DNA of 7,139 nt from Actinomycetota bacterium (GTDB lineage: Bacteria; Actinomycetota; Acidimicrobiia; Acidimicrobiales; Poriferisodaliceae): the NCBI GenBank assembly GCA_002731665.1, contig PCCJ01000013.1, positions 3,892-11,030 on the forward strand, read 5' to 3'. Positions 6,316-7,139 of this stretch are shown in pieces. Position 1 is the first letter of the stretch; every line of letters starts with the position of its first letter. Position numbers and translations under genes: made by a program. Below the pieces are notes generated by a model. The model made no database searches and was not told the origin of the DNA. It saw nothing but the letters and a program-made list of their open reading frames with translations.

Positions 6316-6384
6316 ACAAACATCCTTCGATACTCAGAAAGCGCCGGTATCAACGAAGAGTCGGTGAAACCCTGTGTAGATGAT

Positions 6385-6413
6385 TTGAGCCCAACTAGCG
6401 ATGATGACATAAA
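6385..6413 (+). promoter_or_regulatory. Candidate promoter of the DUF1330 gene
   Basis: TTGAGC (6385-6390) and CATAAA (6408-6413), each four of six consensus matches, are exactly 17 bases apart. The predicted transcript would start near 6420, about 28 bases before the GTG at 6448, with the Shine-Dalgarno in between. Confidence 0.35.
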
Positions 6414-6435
6414 GTTGCAACTACCACTCAGATAT

Positions 6436-6440
6436 GGAGA
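6436..6440 (+). promoter_or_regulatory. Shine-Dalgarno deciding the GTG start of the DUF1330 gene
   Basis: GGAGA lies seven bases before GTG 6448. It favours this start over the ATG at 6286, whose extra 54 residues are absent from the family. Confidence 0.7.
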
Positions 6441-6447
6441 TTTCATT

Positions 6448-6732
6448 GTGACTGCTTTTGTAATTTTTCAGGGCGAGATAACGAATCCAGAGGACTATGA
6501 GACTTACAAGCCCTTAGCCGGCGCTTCGGTAGCGGCCCATGGTGGTAAGTATTTGGTGCGCGGCGGAAAATTCGTTCATCTTGAGGGTGAGGCTCCGAGT
6601 TCCAGGACAGTAATTTTGGAGTTCGATTCGATGGAAGCGGCATCGAGTTGGTATGAAAGTTCTGACTATGCGATAGCTAAGCCCATTCGTCAGAAGGCAA
6701 GCGAAGGTTCGTTGTACATAATCGAAGGATGA
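6448..6732 (+). CDS. DUF1330 family protein (small dimeric alpha/beta-barrel type)
   Basis: A 94-residue protein from a GTG start, the normal size for DUF1330, a ferredoxin-like alpha/beta fold related to stress-responsive dimeric barrels. Family features are the first strand TAFVIFQGEI (2-11), PEDYETYKPLA (14-24), the conserved HGGKYLVRGG (31-40), ILEFDSMEAASSWYES (56-71), YAIAKPIRQKASEG (74-87) and a final strand ending in IIEG. It is cytoplasmic with no signal peptide. The family has no agreed activity, so none is assigned. The frame is open to ATG 6286, but that segment lacks family similarity, has no ribosome-binding site and overlaps the DUF805 upstream region; GTG 6448 with GGAGA seven bases before it is preferred. 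The gene appears to be transcribed alone. Confidence 0.9.
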   Translation: MTAFVIFQGEITNPEDYETYKPLAGASVAAHGGKYLVRGGKFVHLEGEAPSSRTVILEFDSMEAASSWYESSDYAIAKPIRQKASEGSLYIIEG

Positions 6733-7139
6733 ATCTTTGTATCTTCATGAGCTGGCAAATTGGGCATAACATCGAGTAGCTGCTCTCGAGTAAATTTCTT
6801 ATTACTCTACCTTTCTATACAAATCTGAATACCAAAACAAGCTCTCCGCTAGCCGCATTAATGTCTACGCTGACCTCTCATTGGCGCAGGTAGCACCTAC
6901 TTTCCATCAACCAAAGGAGTCCGATTGCTGCGGGACAGCAACGCTCACCCTTAGTCTCGCTGCATGTGAGCAGGCCTTTGAAACGCGCAAGAGGGTGCCC
7001 TACACAGCGGGCATATTCCAACAGTTTCAGAGGCAAGCTAAAAAAACCTCCCACGAAAGCTACTGCGTTTTGCTAACTATCTGACTAACTGCTTCTCGAG
7101 ATGCAGTGTTTACTGATAGCTAAATGATTGTTTTGAAGA
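6733..7139. other. Region without a gene, containing a cluster of inverted repeats
   Basis: No supported reading frame is present on either strand. A 67-codon TTG frame (6881-7084) has no ribosome-binding site or family features. The distinctive content is the set of nested and adjacent perfect inverted repeats at 6912-7014, with AGGT-AGC-ACCT at 6888-6898 just before them. A run of seven A residues (7040-7046; T on the minus strand) follows, without a paired stem in front of it on either strand. Confidence 0.5.
6912..7014. ncRNA. Candidate structured RNA (junction of three stems plus a hairpin)
   Basis: CAAAGG (6912-6917) pairs perfectly with CCTTTG (6975-6980). It encloses hairpin TTGCTG-CGGGA-CAGCAA (6925-6941) and, one base later, hairpin GCTCAC-N17-GTGAGC (6943-6971), giving a compact three-way junction with 6-bp perfect stems. 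A fourth hairpin, GTGCCC-N8-GGGCAT (6995-7014, one G-T pair), follows. Because pairing is Watson-Crick almost throughout, either strand could be the RNA. Read on the minus strand, GCTG-TCCCG-CAGC and a downstream ACCTGC (6893-6888) recall parts of the cobalamin riboswitch, but the GGTGAA-type core is missing and no minus-strand gene follows. No promoter or terminator is seen. The class is not recognised. Confidence 0.25.

Noticed and set aside
6729..6779. 16-codon frame with ATGA overlap to the DUF1330 stop
   Set aside because: The overlap suggests coupling, but the peptide is too short and featureless to support as a gene.
6881..7084. 67-codon TTG-started frame
   Set aside because: No ribosome-binding site, no family resemblance, and the sequence is better explained by the inverted-repeat cluster.

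Overview
The window holds seven complete chromosomal-type genes, six of them well supported, plus one very small likely gene. They lie on alternating strands with unusually roomy gaps of about 135 to 410 bases. Base composition looks close to balanced (about half G+C by eye). Starts use ATG or GTG with recognisable Shine-Dalgarno sequences. There is no transposase, integrase, phage gene, CRISPR array, rRNA or convincing tRNA. The gene set (ammonium channel, gluconolactonase-like enzyme, LmbE-type deacetylase, lipoprotein metalloprotease, DUF805, DUF1330) suits a free-living aquatic or soil bacterium. A LmbE/MshB-like deacetylase, a lipoprotein with an acidic/serine linker and the Amt C-terminal signature would fit an actinobacterium (for example Acidimicrobiia) or a SAR202-like Chloroflexi, but this is inference and the phylum is not fixed by the sequence.

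Layout. 1-229: no convincing gene; two tiny overlapping minus-strand reading frames could be a decayed gene end. 230-1132 (-): SMP-30/gluconolactonase-like beta-propeller enzyme. 1133-1452: divergent regulatory region containing several inverted repeats. 1453-2655 (+): Amt ammonium channel, followed by a weak terminator-like hairpin. 2866-3651 (-): LmbE/PIG-L family zinc deacetylase, convergent with amt. 3860-5209 (-): secreted lipoprotein with an HEMVH zinc-protease motif. 5210-5556: divergent region with a potentially folded 5' leader directly upstream of the metalloprotease ribosome-binding site. 5557-5715 (+): 52-residue single-pass membrane protein candidate. 5851-6261 (-): DUF805 membrane protein. 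6448-6732 (+): DUF1330 protein translated from GTG. 6733-7139: no gene, but a compact cluster of perfect inverted repeats (6912-7014) that can fold as a junction plus a further hairpin.

How the genes work together: no operon is evident. Almost every gene has its own upstream region, so the window looks like a set of independent housekeeping or niche genes and not a single pathway. Amt would bring in ammonium; the SMP-30-like and LmbE-like proteins are hydrolases of small sugar-related or amide substrates; the lipoprotein protease would act on the outside of the cell. I did not find a clear new multi-gene system. The items most worth a second look are the structured element at 6912-7014, the folded leader at 5224-5277, and the 52-residue protein.
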